Notes: a model not told the origin generated them from the letters alone. Positions 1 through 6,404 are shown, counted from the first letter of the stretch. The stretch is DNA of 8,001 bases from JBHIER01 sp046760705 [NCBI: bacterium] (GCA_046760705.1 JBHIER010000133.1:1-8001), one strand, 5' to 3'. A program made the numbers and translations.

Positions 1-2
1 TG

Positions 3-1181
3 GGTACCTTAGAGGTGAGCGAGATATCATCGGACACCCCCGAATTTTTTGCCTCACCTGTGGCGCTGAACGTAGGCGGTATAGGCTCGGCAGATGTGGT
101 AGTCACCTTTGCCCCGACGATTGAGGACACCATTGAAGGCTTGCTGACCGTTGTCTGCAACGATCCGGATGAGGGAGTGTTATATATCAATCTGCGGGGT
201 GTGGCAATTGCGGGCTGCCCGGGCGAGCTGGGTGACGTCAACGGTGATGGTGCAGTGAACATCTTGGACATGGTGGTGGCGGTGAACGAGATTTTACATC
301 CGGGCACGTTGGCTCTGTGTGAGAAATGGAGGGCCGACTGCAATCAGGATGAGGTGGTCAACATCCTTGACATGGTTGGTATCGTAAACGTCATCTTAGA
401 GACCGGCACCTGTCCGCCGACCGGCACCGCAAAGAGCATCGTCTTTTCGGCTCAAGTTTGGGCGGAGGAAGAAGGCGTAGAGCGTGGAGCGACCCCGTCC
501 CGATGGGATCGGGATCCCTTCGGGAAGAGCGTAGAGTTACCGATCTTCGTCGATACCGAAGGCGAAATCAGAGGGGCTCAATTCAAGCTGAGCTACGATC
601 CGGAGGTGCTGGTTCCCGGTGTCCCGCAGTTGACTGAGCGCACCGCCCAGATGACCGTTGCATTCAACGCCTGGAATGGCGAGCTAACCCTCGTGGTTTA
701 CAGCGTCACTGTGGAAATGATTCCTGCCGGTTCTGGCCCGATTCTGACAATTCCGTTTAAAACCCAAGACTCAAGACCCAAGATGCATGACACATACCTA
801 CAGTTCACCGAAGTCATCTTGGCGGCAGGTTGTACAGAAGTGATTCCAGTGGAGATCAGGCCCATCAGTTTGAAGACCGGCAGCCTGCTGCCTGAGACCT
901 GGGGCCTGGAACAGAACTATCCCAATCCGTTTAACCCGACAACCAGTATTCAGTACTCAGTGGTCAGTGATCAGTCCCCACCCCACATCACCCTGAAGAT
1001 TTACAACATCTTAGGGCAAGAGGTGCGGACGCTGGTGGATGAAACCACGGAAGCTGGGTACTATACCGTCACCTGGGATGGGCGGGATGACCGTGGCCTG
1101 GACGTAACCAGTGGAGTGTACTTCTATCACCTCAAAGCAGGTCAGTTCAGCCAGATAAAGAAGATGCTTCTGTTGCGGTGA
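3..1181 (+). CDS. Secreted mosaic protein: Ig-like, dockerin type I, cohesin-like segment and T9SS sorting domain (5' partial)
   Basis: The frame is open to the left edge, so the gene starts upstream; the GTG at 15 is only an internal codon. About 390 residues are visible. Positions 3-210 encode a beta-rich segment like the choice-of-anchor/ASPM-type Ig modules. Positions 219-416 encode a dockerin type I pair of calcium loops: DVNGDGAVNILD (234-269) and DCNQDEVVNILD (336-371), with Asp at loop positions 1, 5 and 12. Positions 430-870 resemble the cohesin-like fold (VELPIFVDT, then GAQFKLSYDP). Positions 895-1181 are a C-terminal sorting domain with QNYPNPFNP, KIYNILGQEVRTL, GVYFYHLKAG and a terminal KKMLLLR. 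By family knowledge, T9SS removes such domains while exporting or anchoring the protein, so this should be a cell-surface or released protein. Its ligand or enzymatic role cannot be told without the missing N-terminus. The cohesin-like segment carries an apparent 18-residue insertion (475-536). The family assignment is firm; the function is unknown. Confidence 0.9.
   Translation, partial: GTLEVSEISSDTPEFFASPVALNVGGIGSADVVVTFAPTIEDTIEGLLTVVCNDPDEGVLYINLRGVAIAGCPGELGDVNGDGAVNILDMVVAVNEILHPGTLALCEKWRADCNQDEVVNILDMVGIVNVILETGTCPPTGTAKSIVFSAQVWAEEEGVERGATPSRWDRDPFGKSVELPIFVDTEGEIRGAQFKLSYDPEVLVPGVPQLTERTAQMTVAFNAWNGELTLVVYSVTVEMIPAGSGPILTIPFKTQDSRPKMHDTYLQFTEVILAAGCTEVIPVEIRPISLKTGSLLPETWGLEQNYPNPFNPTTSIQYSVVSDQSPPHITLKIYNILGQEVRTLVDETTEAGYYTVTWDGRDDRGLDVTSGVYFYHLKAGQFSQIKKMLLLR
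475..536. repeat. In-frame palindromic insertion flanked by an 8-bp direct repeat
   Basis: GCGTAGAG occurs at 475-482 and again at 529-536, exactly 54 bases apart (18 codons). Between them lies palindrome-rich DNA: TCCCGAT at 498-504 pairs with ATCGGGA at 508-514 around a GGG loop; GGGATCCC spans 511-518; and TCCC-TTC-GGGA spans 515-525. The encoded residues (RGATPSRWDRDPFGK) are charged and Pro/Trp-rich, unlike the surrounding beta-strand sequence. Deleting one repeat unit joins EEEG directly to VELPIFVDT, a normal opening for a cohesin-like domain. This looks like a small mobile palindrome with a target-site duplication, comparable in logic to the Rickettsia palindromic elements that sit in frame inside genes. 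Family membership and mobility are inferences from one copy. Confidence 0.55.
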
Positions 1182-1363
1182 CGGTAGATGCAAGATACAA
1201 GATACAACTCGGAAAGACTCTCCGATCCCGAAACTCTTGCGGATCGGAGTGCCGAACTGTGTTGGGGACTCCCGCGGTGATGCAAGGGGGTGGGTACTGT
1301 CCGCCTTTGGCCCTTGGTCTGCGGCCGGGTATGACAACCGGATTCGCTCGATGTTGTGAGCGT
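1182..1363. other. Convergent intergenic spacer with short tandem repeat and hairpin
   Basis: This 182-base gap separates the stop codons of two convergent genes. It opens with a short tandem repeat, CAAGATA twice plus CAA (1191-1207). It then has a perfect 9-bp inverted repeat, CTCCGATCC at 1220-1228 with GGATCGGAG at 1241-1249, enclosing a 12-base loop. No run of T follows on either strand, so an intrinsic terminator is only possible, not shown. The short reading frames through this stretch have repeat-like composition and no convincing start, and none is called as a gene. Confidence 0.5.
1220..1249. terminator. Hairpin between convergent genes, possible bidirectional transcription stop
   Basis: The 9-bp GC-rich stem with a 12-base loop lies 39 bases after the stop of the secreted-protein gene and 115 bases beyond the stop of the minus-strand gene. 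Its position suits a bidirectional stop, but there is no U-tract on either side. It could equally be the remains of a repeat element. Confidence 0.3.
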
Positions 1364-3472
1364 TCACTCCCTTCCCTGTTCCCATTCAACAATGACATAC
1401 CAATCTTTCACCGTCGCCTCCTGGTTGCTGTTCAAGTCTCTCACCCTTAGGGTGAGCTTGTTTGTTCCGAGAGGAACGTTGCTGATGTCGATCCTCAGGT
1501 GCTCATACTCCGTGTGTGACCTCCCCCGGTTCTCGGAAGTCACGGTGATCTCGCCCTCTCTGCGCCTGATGCCCACCAATCCCCCGAGCCGTGCGAGCAA
1601 TTTTGAGAATCCCCTTCTCTCTTCAACCTCAGGCCCGACGGTGCATTCGATCTGGTAATGGGTACGTCCGAACCCATCCATCAGGAGGTTGTATATCTCG
1701 TAATAGATGTACATGGGCCGGGTTCTGGGGTAGGTCTTTCTCGGATTGGGGGCAATCTGAAAATCCCCTTTGCGAAACGATGATGCTTCTGTTGCCGGGC
1801 CGATGTCCGAGGCAAAGAGGATATCGCTCAGTTGAAGATCCTTCGAATCGTATCCGTCCACGCTGACCGTATCTCTCAGGAGGCCAATGTTGTTGGACCT
1901 CTTATCCCTCACTTCGAGAGCGAAGTGGTAGGCACCAGGCTTGATCTGAAGGGTCTGCTGGGCCGTCACATAATGCTCCTGTGTGGGATCGATCCGCCCC
2001 GTCACCAGTTCCTCGTCCCCGATACTCTTGGCAACACTGTTCCAGCCGCTGTCAAAGAAGAAGACGCCCACCTCTGCAAAAATCCTCGACTTGTCCCTCT
2101 CCACGGTGTAGTCGAGGTATTGAGCCGGGAGCGCATAGCACACATCGACCGCGGTTCTCCCCCCATCTCCTCTAAAATCGGCGAGAAGATGGGGTATATC
2201 GAACCTCTCCCCGGCGTAGTCGTATTCGAAAATCTGAGGGGCCTCTTCGATGAGGGAAGTATATTGGTGGAGCCCATCGGTCTCAGGCTCAGTGCCCCAT
2301 TTGAACCGATACTGTCCAGTCAGAAACATATCCTCGAAGGCGAGGTCAAAATCTCTGTATCTCCACACCTCTACTGAAGTATGGACGGGGTTCCCTCCGC
2401 CGGCCTCAATCCACGGCCTCGTTCTGATGCGGCTCAAGGGCGCTCCGTACCGAATGTACACCTTCCCCTGGTCTGTTCGCCATCCCTCGATCCCCTTCTC
2501 AGGGGAGCCGAAGCGGAGATTGGCATAGGCTACCCGGCTGTAATGCTCCAGGATCCGTTCGTTGTAGTCGGTCAGGTAGAGGGGGTCTTGTTTGAGCCAG
2601 AAACGATTCATCAGCTCCTTTCTCTCCCTCGTGGAGGCGTCCGCATACTGCTCCCCCTGTTTCGGCGAGAGGAGAGGTTCTATCGACTCAAAGACGGCTC
2701 TTTCCTCCTCTTCCATCAAACTCTTCGCTGCCTCGTATTCATCCCATGCCTGCTCCCCGTGGCCCTGGCGGTAGTAGGCCAGTCCCAGGAAGAGATGGGC
2801 GTCTTTATCGTTGGGATCGTTCTCAAGGATTTGCTGATAAAGCTCGACCATTCTCTCCATCTCGCCCCTCTCGAGGTAGACCAATCCCAGATGAAATAGG
2901 GCGTCCCGGTGGTTCTGCTCGATATCCAATGCCCGTCTGAAGGAGTCGATCGCCTTGCTCCCATCCTCTTCAGCGAATTCTCGAAAGCGGATAGGGCCAT
3001 CGATCATGTCCCTGTGTCGCAGCATCTGCTCTTGGCAGATGAGTCCCAGGTTATAGTACGCCTCAGGGCAATTGGGGTCCAGCTCAAGGGCCTTCTTGAA
3101 CTCCGCTTCAGCGTTGTGCAGAAAGCCCTGCCTCAACTTCAATAGGCCGTAGGTGAGGTGATAGCGTGGATTGCTGCGGTCCAGTTTGAGGGCCCGGCGC
3201 ATCTCCCGCTCGGCCTTTATTCGGCCGGCCGGGGTCCCTTCCCGCATGTAAAGCTCACCAAGCTTGAGATGGGCTTCCGCCAGCTTCGGATCCCAGCTCA
3301 GGGCTTTCCGGAACTCCTCAATCGCCCCGTCCACATCCTCCCGGCTCATACAGAGGACCCCTCTCTGAAAGTGAAGAAGAGCGCTGTCGGACGGCGACGG
3401 CTGCAGGGCTTCGACCGCCCAGGGCGTCGTGAGAAGAGAGATGGAAATGAGGATGTTTTGACAGACAGACAT
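1364..3472 (-). CDS. TPR-repeat protein with GWxTD domain, probably exported
   Basis: The product is 702 residues from the ATG at 3472. A TTG at 3484, four codons upstream, has a better-placed AGAAGG (3489-3494) and is the alternative start. Residues 1-22 form a hydrophobic leader ending AVEA, consistent with a signal peptide although it has no basic residue at the start. Residues about 30-258 are tetratricopeptide repeats, seen in helices such as AIEEFRKALSWDP, AEFKKALELDPNCPEAYYNLG and DAHLFLGLAYYRQG. Residues about 270-430 are the GWxTD domain: MNRFWLKQDP, then EGWRTDQGKVYIRYGAP with the signature at 330-334. The C-terminal 270 residues are beta-rich and not recognised. GWxTD proteins are typical of FCB-type and related phyla and have no established biochemical role. 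The TPR part suggests a protein-interaction scaffold in the periplasm or at the envelope (inference). A promoter candidate lies at 3688-3716. The gene converges on the T9SS-substrate gene, but no functional link is shown. Confidence 0.92.
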   Translation of the reverse strand: MSVCQNILISISLLTTPWAVEALQPSPSDSALLHFQRGVLCMSREDVDGAIEEFRKALSWDPKLAEAHLKLGELYMREGTPAGRIKAEREMRRALKLDRSNPRYHLTYGLLKLRQGFLHNAEAEFKKALELDPNCPEAYYNLGLICQEQMLRHRDMIDGPIRFREFAEEDGSKAIDSFRRALDIEQNHRDALFHLGLVYLERGEMERMVELYQQILENDPNDKDAHLFLGLAYYRQGHGEQAWDEYEAAKSLMEEEERAVFESIEPLLSPKQGEQYADASTRERKELMNRFWLKQDPLYLTDYNERILEHYSRVAYANLRFGSPEKGIEGWRTDQGKVYIRYGAPLSRIRTRPWIEAGGGNPVHTSVEVWRYRDFDLAFEDMFLTGQYRFKWGTEPETDGLHQYTSLIEEAPQIFEYDYAGERFDIPHLLADFRGDGGRTAVDVCYALPAQYLDYTVERDKSRIFAEVGVFFFDSGWNSVAKSIGDEELVTGRIDPTQEHYVTAQQTLQIKPGAYHFALEVRDKRSNNIGLLRDTVSVDGYDSKDLQLSDILFASDIGPATEASSFRKGDFQIAPNPRKTYPRTRPMYIYYEIYNLLMDGFGRTHYQIECTVGPEVEERRGFSKLLARLGGLVGIRRREGEITVTSENRGRSHTEYEHLRIDISNVPLGTNKLTLRVRDLNSNQEATVKDWYVIVEWEQGRE

Positions 3473-3512
3473 TGCATTTCCCAACAGGCCTTCTACTCAT
3501 CAGCCACCAAGA

Positions 3513-3539
3513 CCTGTCTGCGTGTTACGCACAGGCAGG
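3513..3539. repeat. Hairpin in the leader of the TPR/GWxTD gene
   Basis: TGCGT at 3519-3523 pairs with ACGCA at 3527-3531 around a GTT loop. Outer CCTG (3513-3516) can pair with either of two CAGG copies at 3532-3539. It lies about 40 bases before the start of the minus-strand gene and would be transcribed in its leader. It resembles a REP-type palindrome. No function can be assigned. Confidence 0.45.
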
Positions 3540-3551
3540 CACGGAGGACAA

Positions 3552-3686
3552 ATTGGACTATCGAAAAGTTGGAGTAGTGGATGGCGTTGGGATCTGAATC
3601 TGGGAGATCTACGGACTGACCCCAAAATTGCAATAGTCCAATACTCCAGCACTCCTGTATTTCTAAAGATCTCCGTGTACTCTGAG
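3552..3686 (+). repeat. Dispersed 8-bp-unit repeat element, copy A
   Basis: This stretch is a foldback of 8-base units. On the left, read forwards from 3555, are GGACTATC, GAAAAGTT, GGAGTAGT and GGATGGCG. On the right, read on the other strand, are GGAGTGCT, GGAGTATT and GGACTATT. A perfect 10-base inverted repeat (ATTGGACTAT at 3552-3561 with ATAGTCCAAT at 3633-3642) closes it. An inverted second copy lies at 7879-8001. The two share 15 identical bases at one end (3567-3581), GGATCTGAATCTG in the middle (3590-3602), and a similar outer part (3651-3686). Reading frames through it give repetitive, non-protein-like sequence. It is probably non-coding and non-autonomous. Confidence 0.75.
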
Positions 3687-3687
3687 A

Positions 3688-3716
3688 CTTATAATCCAGG
3701 CTAAATATAATGGCAA
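3688..3716 (-). promoter_or_regulatory. Candidate sigma-70 promoter for the TPR/GWxTD gene
   Basis: On the minus strand TTGCCA (3716-3711) is separated by 17 bases from TATAAG (3693-3688); each hexamer matches five of six consensus positions. Initiation would fall near 3681, giving a leader of about 200 bases that runs through repeat copy A and the hairpin at 3513-3539. No better candidate was seen closer to the start codon. This is a prediction from hexamers only. Confidence 0.4.
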
Positions 3717-3867
3717 TCTTCGGGCCGGCAATCCCAAAATGTCGAATTCCACCCCGAGGAGAGAAGCTTTCTCGCGCGCCCATTTAGGGTCGCCTGGTGC
3801 GGCGCACCACGCCCCCAGAGTCCTGACCTCTCAGACCCTCTGGTCAATCTCCCGGATTTTCCACGAG
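3717..3867. other. Non-coding part of the divergent region, with inverted repeats
   Basis: No plausible gene is present. TGGTGC at 3795-3800 pairs with GCACCA at 3804-3809 around GGC. AGGGTC at 3786-3791 can pair with GACCCT at 3834-3839, enclosing that hairpin. The stretch lies upstream of the nrdJ promoter, so it should not be part of the nrdJ message. No binding motif was recognised in it. Confidence 0.4.
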
Positions 3868-3917
3868 ACACAATGTATTGGTGTCAGAAAATATATGACA
3901 TACAGAATATAGTATAT
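3868..3917. promoter_or_regulatory. Possible tandem NrdR boxes upstream of nrdJ
   Basis: Against the published NrdR-box pattern ACACWATATATWGTGT, box 1 (3868-3884) matches 12 of its first 13 bases, then has one extra base before TGT. Box 2 (3902-3917) matches 12 of 16. Their centres are about 33 bases apart, close to three helical turns, as in known NrdR pairs. They lie just upstream of the -35 hexamer in AT-rich DNA. NrdR is the common repressor of ribonucleotide reductase genes. The site assignment is tentative because neither box is perfect and AT-rich DNA yields chance matches. Confidence 0.38.
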
Positions 3918-3934
3918 TTTTTTGAAAATTTCTC

Positions 3935-3963
3935 TTGACATGGGGGAGAAAAATTGATATACT
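3935..3963 (+). promoter_or_regulatory. Strong sigma-70-type promoter of nrdJ
   Basis: A perfect TTGACA (3935-3940) is followed after exactly 17 bases by TATACT (3958-3963), one mismatch from consensus. The DNA just upstream is very AT-rich, as in promoters with an UP element. Transcription should begin near 3970, leaving a leader of about 65 bases before the ATG at 4035. This placement also excludes the in-frame TTG at 3954 as a start, because it lies within the promoter. Confidence 0.75.
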
Positions 3964-4021
3964 TCGGATTACTTTTTCGCTGCTTAGACTGGTTGTACAG
4001 ATTTTTGACATCCTATGTTGT

Positions 4022-4028
4022 AAAGGAG
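4022..4028 (+). promoter_or_regulatory. Ribosome binding site fixing the nrdJ start
   Basis: AAAGGAG sits six bases before the ATG at 4035. The open frame extends 27 codons further upstream, but that stretch overlaps the promoter and lacks a comparable site, so 4035 is preferred. Confidence 0.85.
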
Positions 4029-4034
4029 CCTACC

Positions 4035-6302
4035 ATGGCCATTGCTACTGCTACCAAGTTCTCCTTGTCTGATAATGCTATCAAGGTCTTAGAGAGACGA
4101 TACTTGAAGAAGGACGCCCGGGGCGAGATTATCGAAACGCCTCAGGAGATGTTCCGGCGGGTGGCCAAAAATATCGCCTCGGCCGAGTTGAAGTACGATC
4201 CCAAGGCCGATGTCCGAAGGGTTGAGGAGGAGTTTTACCAAATGATGGCCGATTTGGAGTTTTTGCCCAATTCCCCCACCCTCATGAACGCTGGCACGCC
4301 GCTCCAAATGTTGTCCGCATGCTTCGTCCTGCCCGTTGAGGACTCCATGGAAAAGATCTTTGATTCAGTGAAATACGCTGCTCTGGTCAATAAGGCTGGG
4401 GGTGGAACCGGTTTCTCCTTTTCGCGGATTCGGCCGAAGAACGACATCGTGCAGTCGACCAAGGGTGTGGCCAGCGGTCCGGTCTCCTTCATGCACGTCT
4501 TCGATGCAGCCACAGAGACCATCAAACAAGGGGGACGACGCCGGGGGGCCAACATGGGCATTCTGAGGGTCGACCACCCTGACATCATCGACTTCATTAC
4601 GGCCAAGGAGAACCCTCACCTGCTCAATACGTTCAACCTCTCTGTGGGTCTGACGGAAACGTTCATGGAGGCGGTCAAGAGGGGGACGGAATACGATCTG
4701 ATCAATCCCAACTCCCAAAACCCTGTCGGCCGGCTGAATGCCAGAGAGGTGTTCGATCTCATCGTCGAGCTGGCCTGGCAGAACGGAGATCCGGGCATCA
4801 TCTTTCTGGATCGGATCAACAGGGACAATCCCACGCCGAAACTGGGAGAGATCGAAAGCACCAATCCCTGCGGCGAGCAGCCCCTGCTGCCCTATGAGTC
4901 GTGTAACCTGGGGTCGATCAATCTGGCCAAGATGGTCACCACGGTGGGTGGCCAGCCGACCATCGATCATCCTCGCCTGGCCCGGACTGTCCGGACAGCG
5001 GTGCGGTTTCTGGATAATGTCATCGATGTGAACAGGTACCCCCTGAAAGAGATCGAGAAGACGACCTACGGCAACAGGAAGATTGGCCTGGGCGTCATGG
5101 GGTTTGCCGATATGCTCATCCAACTGGGTATTGCATACGATTCGAAGGCAGCCCTGGACACAGCCGAAGAGCTGATGCGCTTCATCTCCGAAAAGGCCAG
5201 AGAGGCATCCTGTGAGCAGGCTGAGGCCCGCGGCCCCTTTCCCAACTTCGAAGGGAGTACGTACGATCTGGCTGGGCAGAAGAAGGTTCGAAACGCAACC
5301 CGGACGACCATTGCGCCCACAGGTTCCCTGAGCATCATTGCCAATTGCTCCAGTGGCATTGAACCCCTCTTCGCCGTATCGTACGTGCGCAACGTGATGG
5401 ACGAAACAAAGCTGCCGGAGGTCCACCCCCTCTTCAAAGAGGTGGCCCAGCGGGAGGGGTTTTACAGTCAGGAGCTGATGGAAAAGGTCGCTTCCAGAGG
5501 TTCTATCCAGCGCATCGAGGAGATCCCAGCTCAGGTCCGAAAGCTCTTCGTCACCGCCCACGATATTTCCCCGGAGTGGCACGCCCGCATCCAGAGTGCT
5601 TTCCAGAAGTACACGGACAATGCGGTTTCGAAAACGGTCAACTTCCCCGCCACCGCCACCAAGGAAGAAGTGGCCAGGGTCTACATGCTGGCCTACGACC
5701 TCGGCTGCAAGGGGGTGACGATTTATCGGGATCGGAGCAGAGACGTTCAGGTCTTGAACATCGATGCAGCTCAGTCGGCGGCCTCAGACCAGCAGCCCCC
5801 CGAGGAGATGGCCAGGCCGAAGAGGGCCCTCACGCCCCGGAAGCGGCCGACGGTCACTGTGGGTACCACCCAGAGGATAACCACCGGGTGCGGGAACCTC
5901 TATGTGACCATAAACGAGGACGAGAAAGGGCTGTGCGAGCTCTTCTCACGGCTGGGCAAGTCCGGCGGGTGCATCGCCTCCCACACAGAGGCGATCAGCC
6001 GGCTGATCTCCTTGGCCCTACGCTCCGGAGTGGAGGTTGAGGCCATCCTGAAGCACATTAAGGGGATCCGGTGCCCGTCACCGTCATGGTACAACGGCGG
6101 CTCTGTTCTCTCCTGCGCCGACGGCATCGCCCTCTCCCTGGAGGAGTATTTGAGAGAGAGAAAGAAGAGCAGTGGCCCGGGGCCCAGGGTCCGAGGCGAC
6201 CTGCGGGACATCTGCCCCGAGTGCCCGGACTGCGGAAGCCTGGTGGAGTATGTGGAGGGGTGTATCGTCTGCCGCGCCTGCGGCTATTCCAAATGCGATT
6301 AG
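4035..6302 (+). CDS. nrdJ: Adenosylcobalamin-dependent (class II) ribonucleoside-diphosphate reductase
   Basis: This 755-residue enzyme reduces ribonucleotides to deoxyribonucleotides using a thiyl radical generated from coenzyme B12, so it needs neither oxygen nor an NrdB subunit. Redox-pair cysteines are expected at C96 (in SACFVLP) and C290 (in YESCNLGSINL). The radical site is STNPCGEQPL with N277, C279 and E281. The phosphate-binding IAPTGS is at 426-431, and KAGGGTGFSFSRIRP (120-134) is typical of the family. Residues about 610-705 form the TSCPD-type domain (TGCGNLYVTINED through SCADGIALSLEEYL). The tail holds a cysteine cluster (C727, C730, C733, C743, C746, C749, C754), which in this family probably carries reducing equivalents and may bind zinc. 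The N-terminus goes straight into the reductase fold with no ATP-cone, so dATP inhibition through that domain is not expected. It has its own promoter and possible NrdR sites. Identification is secure. Confidence 0.97.
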   Translation: MAIATATKFSLSDNAIKVLERRYLKKDARGEIIETPQEMFRRVAKNIASAELKYDPKADVRRVEEEFYQMMADLEFLPNSPTLMNAGTPLQMLSACFVLPVEDSMEKIFDSVKYAALVNKAGGGTGFSFSRIRPKNDIVQSTKGVASGPVSFMHVFDAATETIKQGGRRRGANMGILRVDHPDIIDFITAKENPHLLNTFNLSVGLTETFMEAVKRGTEYDLINPNSQNPVGRLNAREVFDLIVELAWQNGDPGIIFLDRINRDNPTPKLGEIESTNPCGEQPLLPYESCNLGSINLAKMVTTVGGQPTIDHPRLARTVRTAVRFLDNVIDVNRYPLKEIEKTTYGNRKIGLGVMGFADMLIQLGIAYDSKAALDTAEELMRFISEKAREASCEQAEARGPFPNFEGSTYDLAGQKKVRNATRTTIAPTGSLSIIANCSSGIEPLFAVSYVRNVMDETKLPEVHPLFKEVAQREGFYSQELMEKVASRGSIQRIEEIPAQVRKLFVTAHDISPEWHARIQSAFQKYTDNAVSKTVNFPATATKEEVARVYMLAYDLGCKGVTIYRDRSRDVQVLNIDAAQSAASDQQPPEEMARPKRALTPRKRPTVTVGTTQRITTGCGNLYVTINEDEKGLCELFSRLGKSGGCIASHTEAISRLISLALRSGVEVEAILKHIKGIRCPSPSWYNGGSVLSCADGIALSLEEYLRERKKSSGPGPRVRGDLRDICPECPDCGSLVEYVEGCIVCRACGYSKCD

Positions 6303-6304
6303 AG

Positions 6305-6340
6305 GGGTGCCCTCAAGGCGCACCCAAAAGGGGTTTTTTT
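6305..6340 (+). terminator. Possible intrinsic terminator after nrdJ
   Basis: Two bases after the nrdJ stop, GGGTGC-CC (6305-6312) pairs with GG-C-GCACCC (6317-6325), giving an 8-bp stem with a TCAA loop and one bulged C. A run of seven T follows at 6334-6340, but eight bases (AAAAGGGG) intervene, which is longer than usual. A short alternative stem, ACCC with GGGT, abuts the T-run directly. Some termination is likely; its efficiency is uncertain. Confidence 0.45.
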
Positions 6341-6341
6341 C

Positions 6342-6377
6342 ACTCCTCCGAGGGAATTGCCTTGGAGGAGTTTATTG
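6342..6377 (+). terminator. Strong 12-bp stem-loop between nrdJ and the deaminase gene
   Basis: ACTCCTCC-GAGG (6342-6353) pairs with CCTT-GGAGGAGT (6360-6371) around a GAATTG loop, twelve pairs including one G-U. TTATTG follows, giving a moderately U-rich tail. It may be a second terminator, or an RNA-processing or stabilising hairpin. The 3' arm contains a Shine-Dalgarno-like GGAGGAG (6364-6370) buried in the stem, but that is 34 bases before the deaminase ATG and only four bases before a TTG at 6375. Confidence 0.5.
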
Positions 6378-6404
6378 TCTGTAAAACTCACGGAAAGAAC
6401 AACC

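Noticed and set aside
1165-1178. 14-base identity GATGCTTCTGTTGC shared with about 1782-1795
   Set aside because: It falls in two unrelated coding sequences, and one such match is not surprising in 8 kb; no longer similarity surrounds it.
1178-1450. Short frames crossing the convergent spacer
   Set aside because: They overlap the real gene ends, lack ribosome binding sites and family features, and include repeat sequence.
3706-3711. Perfect TATAAT on the plus strand
   Set aside because: No acceptable -35 hexamer lies 16-18 bases upstream, and no gene is appropriately placed; the same DNA better fits the minus-strand promoter.
3493-3783. 96-codon minus-strand frame across the divergent region
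   Set aside because: It runs through the dispersed repeat and the translation is repeat-like; such frames arise from 8-base periodic DNA.
4005-4010. Second TTGACA before nrdJ
   Set aside because: Its -10 position would fall on the ribosome binding site, too close to the start codon for a useful transcript.
3954-4034. N-terminal extension of NrdJ from the TTG at 3954
   Set aside because: It overlaps the -10 region of the promoter and lacks a ribosome binding site; the ATG at 4035 has AAAGGAG at ideal spacing.
3717-4034. Cobalamin riboswitch controlling nrdJ
   Set aside because: No B12-box-like sequence was recognised, and the predicted leader of about 65 bases is too short for a cobalamin riboswitch.
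4365-5582. 405-codon open frame on the minus strand, antisense to nrdJ
   Set aside because: It lies wholly inside nrdJ, whose family identity is certain. The translation shows no recognisable domain and looks like a by-product of the GC-rich codon use of nrdJ.
6357-6404. Upstream extension of the dCMP deaminase and a weak promoter TTGCCT-17-TGTAAA
   Set aside because: The extension translates the hairpin and precedes the normal family start. The promoter hexamers match only four of six positions each.
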